Program-made: the position numbers and the translations under genes
Part shown: positions 62,519-64,000 of the stretch, one piece after another
Position numbering within the stretch: the first letter of the stretch is position 1
How the letters are laid out: each line of letters starts with the position of its first letter
Notes under the pieces: model-generated
Told to the model about the DNA's origin: nothing
Database searches by the model: none
Seen by the model: only the letters and a program-made list of their open reading frames with translations
Assembly (NCBI RefSeq): GCF_014280875.1
Contig: NZ_JACLAL010000003.1
Coordinates: 558,001 to 622,000, forward strand
Direction: 5' to 3'
Length of the DNA: 64,000 nt
Source of the DNA: Paenirhizobium daejeonense
GTDB lineage: Bacteria; Pseudomonadota; Alphaproteobacteria; Rhizobiales; Rhizobiaceae

Positions 62519-64000
62519 ATGAACGATGTTGGGCAGGTGGAGCGCGCGACGCAGAATAGAATTGTCAAACTGTTCTGCGAGCAATTGGGATATAGCCATC
62601 TTGGCAATTGGATAGATCGCCCTGATAACAGCAACATCGAGAAGGACATTCTGGGCGATTGGCTTCGCGGGCGCGGCGTCAGTGACGTCCTGATCACCCG
62701 CGTTTTTCGCGAGTTACAGAATGCCGCCGCCCTTGGTGATGGCCGCCACCTCTATGATGCCAATAAGGACGTCTACCGCCTGCTTCGCTACGGCGTGAAG
62801 GTCAAGGAAGGTGCCGGAGAGCAAAACCAGACGGTTTACTTGATCGACTGGAAAAATCCCGAAAAAAACGATTTTGCTATCGCTGAAGAGGTTTCGGTTA
62901 GCGGCGCGAACAAGAAGCGCCCGGACGTTGTTCTATACGTAAACGGAATAGCGCTGGGTGTGGTTGAACTTAAGCGCTCTAGCGTTTCCGTGGCCGAAGG
63001 CATACGCCAGAACCTCGATAATCAGAAAAAGGCCTTCATCCGCAATTTCTTCACGACCATGCAGCTCACCATGGCCGGAAACGACACCGAGGGACTGCGC
63101 TACGGCACCGTCGAAACCACCGAGAAACACTATTACCAGTGGAAGGAAGACGGCGAGAACCCTTACGGCTATCTGCTGGATTTCCATCTCAGCCGCCTTT
63201 GCCAGAAAAAGCGCTTCCTGGAGATCATTCACGACTTCATGGTGTTTGATACCGGCACCAAGAAAACCTGCCGCCACAACCAGTATTTTGGCGTGTCGGC
63301 AGCGCATGATCATGTGCAAGATCGCAAAAGCGGCATCATCTGGCATACGCAAGGGTCGGGCAAAAGCCTGACCATGGTCTGGTTGGCCAAATGGATACGC
63401 GAGAACGTGAAGGACTCCCGCGTTCTTGTCATCACCGACAGAACGGAGCTGGACGAGCAGATCGAAGGAGTGTTCTCCGGTGTTGACGAAAAGATTTACC
63501 GGACCAAGAACGGCGATGACCTGATTGCCACGCTGAACAATTCGACCGAATGGCTGGTCTGCTCTCTGATCCATAAGTTCGGCAGGCAGGGAGAAGACGA
63601 AGACACCAAGGCCACCGAAGACTTCATCAAGGAGTTGAAGGCCAGTCTGCCAGCTGGCTTTAAAGCAAAGGGCGACTTTTTCGTCTTTGTCGATGAATGC
63701 CACCGAACGCAGTCCGGCAAACTGCACGATGCCATGCGGCTGATCCTACCGGACGCAACCTTCATCGGCTTCACCGGAACGCCCCTCCTGAAAGCGGACA
63801 AGAAGAAGAGCATAGAGGTTTTCGGCAGCTTCATCCATACCTACAAGTTTGACGAAGCCGTCGAGGATGGCGTGGTGCTCGATCTTCGATATGAAGCCCG
63901 AGACATCGACCAATACGTTTCCTCTCAGGAAAAGATCGACAAATGGTTCGAGGCCAAGACCAAAGGCCTATCTGACATGGCCCGCGCCCAGCTCAAGCTG
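62519..64000 (+). CDS. hsdR: Type I restriction endonuclease subunit (partial, runs off the window)
   Basis: The first 494 residues of HsdR, an ATP-dependent translocase and nuclease that cuts unmodified DNA. The nuclease motif is Asp136 in RPDVVLYV with GVVELK (Glu150, Lys152); Walker A is HTQGSGKS (276-283); the motif II box is DECH (392-395), followed by FIGFTGTPLL (motif III). A GGGGGAG site is six bases before the ATG. The 3' part lies beyond the window. Confidence 0.95.
   Translation, partial: MNDVGQVERATQNRIVKLFCEQLGYSHLGNWIDRPDNSNIEKDILGDWLRGRGVSDVLITRVFRELQNAAALGDGRHLYDANKDVYRLLRYGVKVKEGAGEQNQTVYLIDWKNPEKNDFAIAEEVSVSGANKKRPDVVLYVNGIALGVVELKRSSVSVAEGIRQNLDNQKKAFIRNFFTTMQLTMAGNDTEGLRYGTVETTEKHYYQWKEDGENPYGYLLDFHLSRLCQKKRFLEIIHDFMVFDTGTKKTCRHNQYFGVSAAHDHVQDRKSGIIWHTQGSGKSLTMVWLAKWIRENVKDSRVLVITDRTELDEQIEGVFSGVDEKIYRTKNGDDLIATLNNSTEWLVCSLIHKFGRQGEDEDTKATEDFIKELKASLPAGFKAKGDFFVFVDECHRTQSGKLHDAMRLILPDATFIGFTGTPLLKADKKKSIEVFGSFIHTYKFDEAVEDGVVLDLRYEARDIDQYVSSQEKIDKWFEAKTKGLSDMARAQLKL

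Overview
The window reads as chromosome of a GC-rich alphaproteobacterium, most likely a member of the Rhizobiaceae (Agrobacterium, Rhizobium or Shinella type). The evidence is the catabolic gene set (reductive pyrimidine degradation, an AraC-type pobR divergent from pobA, a Liv-type ABC operon) and a GTTC-N7-GTTC motif of the alphaproteobacterial LexA kind. No rRNA, tRNA or CRISPR array was found. The species is an inference; no marker gene settles it.

Layout 1-23.2 kb (host-like metabolism and signalling): dihydropyrimidinase and a beta-ureidopropionase-type amidase (minus strand), a RutR-like TetR regulator, an EamA transporter, a CHASE-type/PAS/GGDEF/EAL c-di-GMP enzyme, and preA/preT dihydropyrimidine dehydrogenase. 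Together hydA, the amidase and preTA can take uracil/thymine to beta-amino acids. A similar 16-bp operator-like palindrome lies before both arms. Next come pobR/pobA (4-hydroxybenzoate to protocatechuate), small conserved genes (DUF2325, VOC, DUF423, truncated haemoglobin), a five-gene branched-chain amino acid type ABC operon, a diguanylate cyclase, and a MarR/DUF1398 pair with a perfect 13-bp inverted repeat.

Layout 23.3-37.6 kb (defence island 1): vsr and a C5 cytosine methyltransferase face a long minus-strand operon that runs from a BrxR/CapW-like WYL regulator to a sigma-70 factor with N-terminal ankyrin repeats, a MutL/MORC-type GHKL ATPase, a Z1 helicase-like ATPase, a PD-(D/E)XK protein, an AIPR protein and an HNH nuclease. 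The genes overlap or nearly abut. A complete group-1-like sigma factor fused to ankyrin repeats inside a restriction-type operon is the most unusual item here. An XRE regulator with its own operator sits upstream.

Layout 37.8-51.4 kb (mobile modules): a secreted beta-barrel-like protein and small genes, then two tyrosine recombinases and a large serine recombinase in one operon, then a Tn7-like core tnsA-tnsB-tnsC-tniQ on the minus strand. I could not define element ends.

Layout 51.9-64 kb (defence island 2): a minus-strand operon encodes a degenerate TnsA-like protein, a soluble FtsH-like AAA+ metalloprotease and a C5-methyltransferase-fold protein that has lost its catalytic Cys and most SAM-binding signatures. 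It has a LexA-box-like motif over its promoter and a perfect 14-bp inverted repeat covering the ribosome site of the pseudo-methyltransferase. I do not recognise this combination, and it is my best candidate for an undescribed system. It is followed by a type I restriction-modification operon (hsdM, hsdS, an extra NucS-like nuclease, hsdR), with hsdR cut by the window edge.
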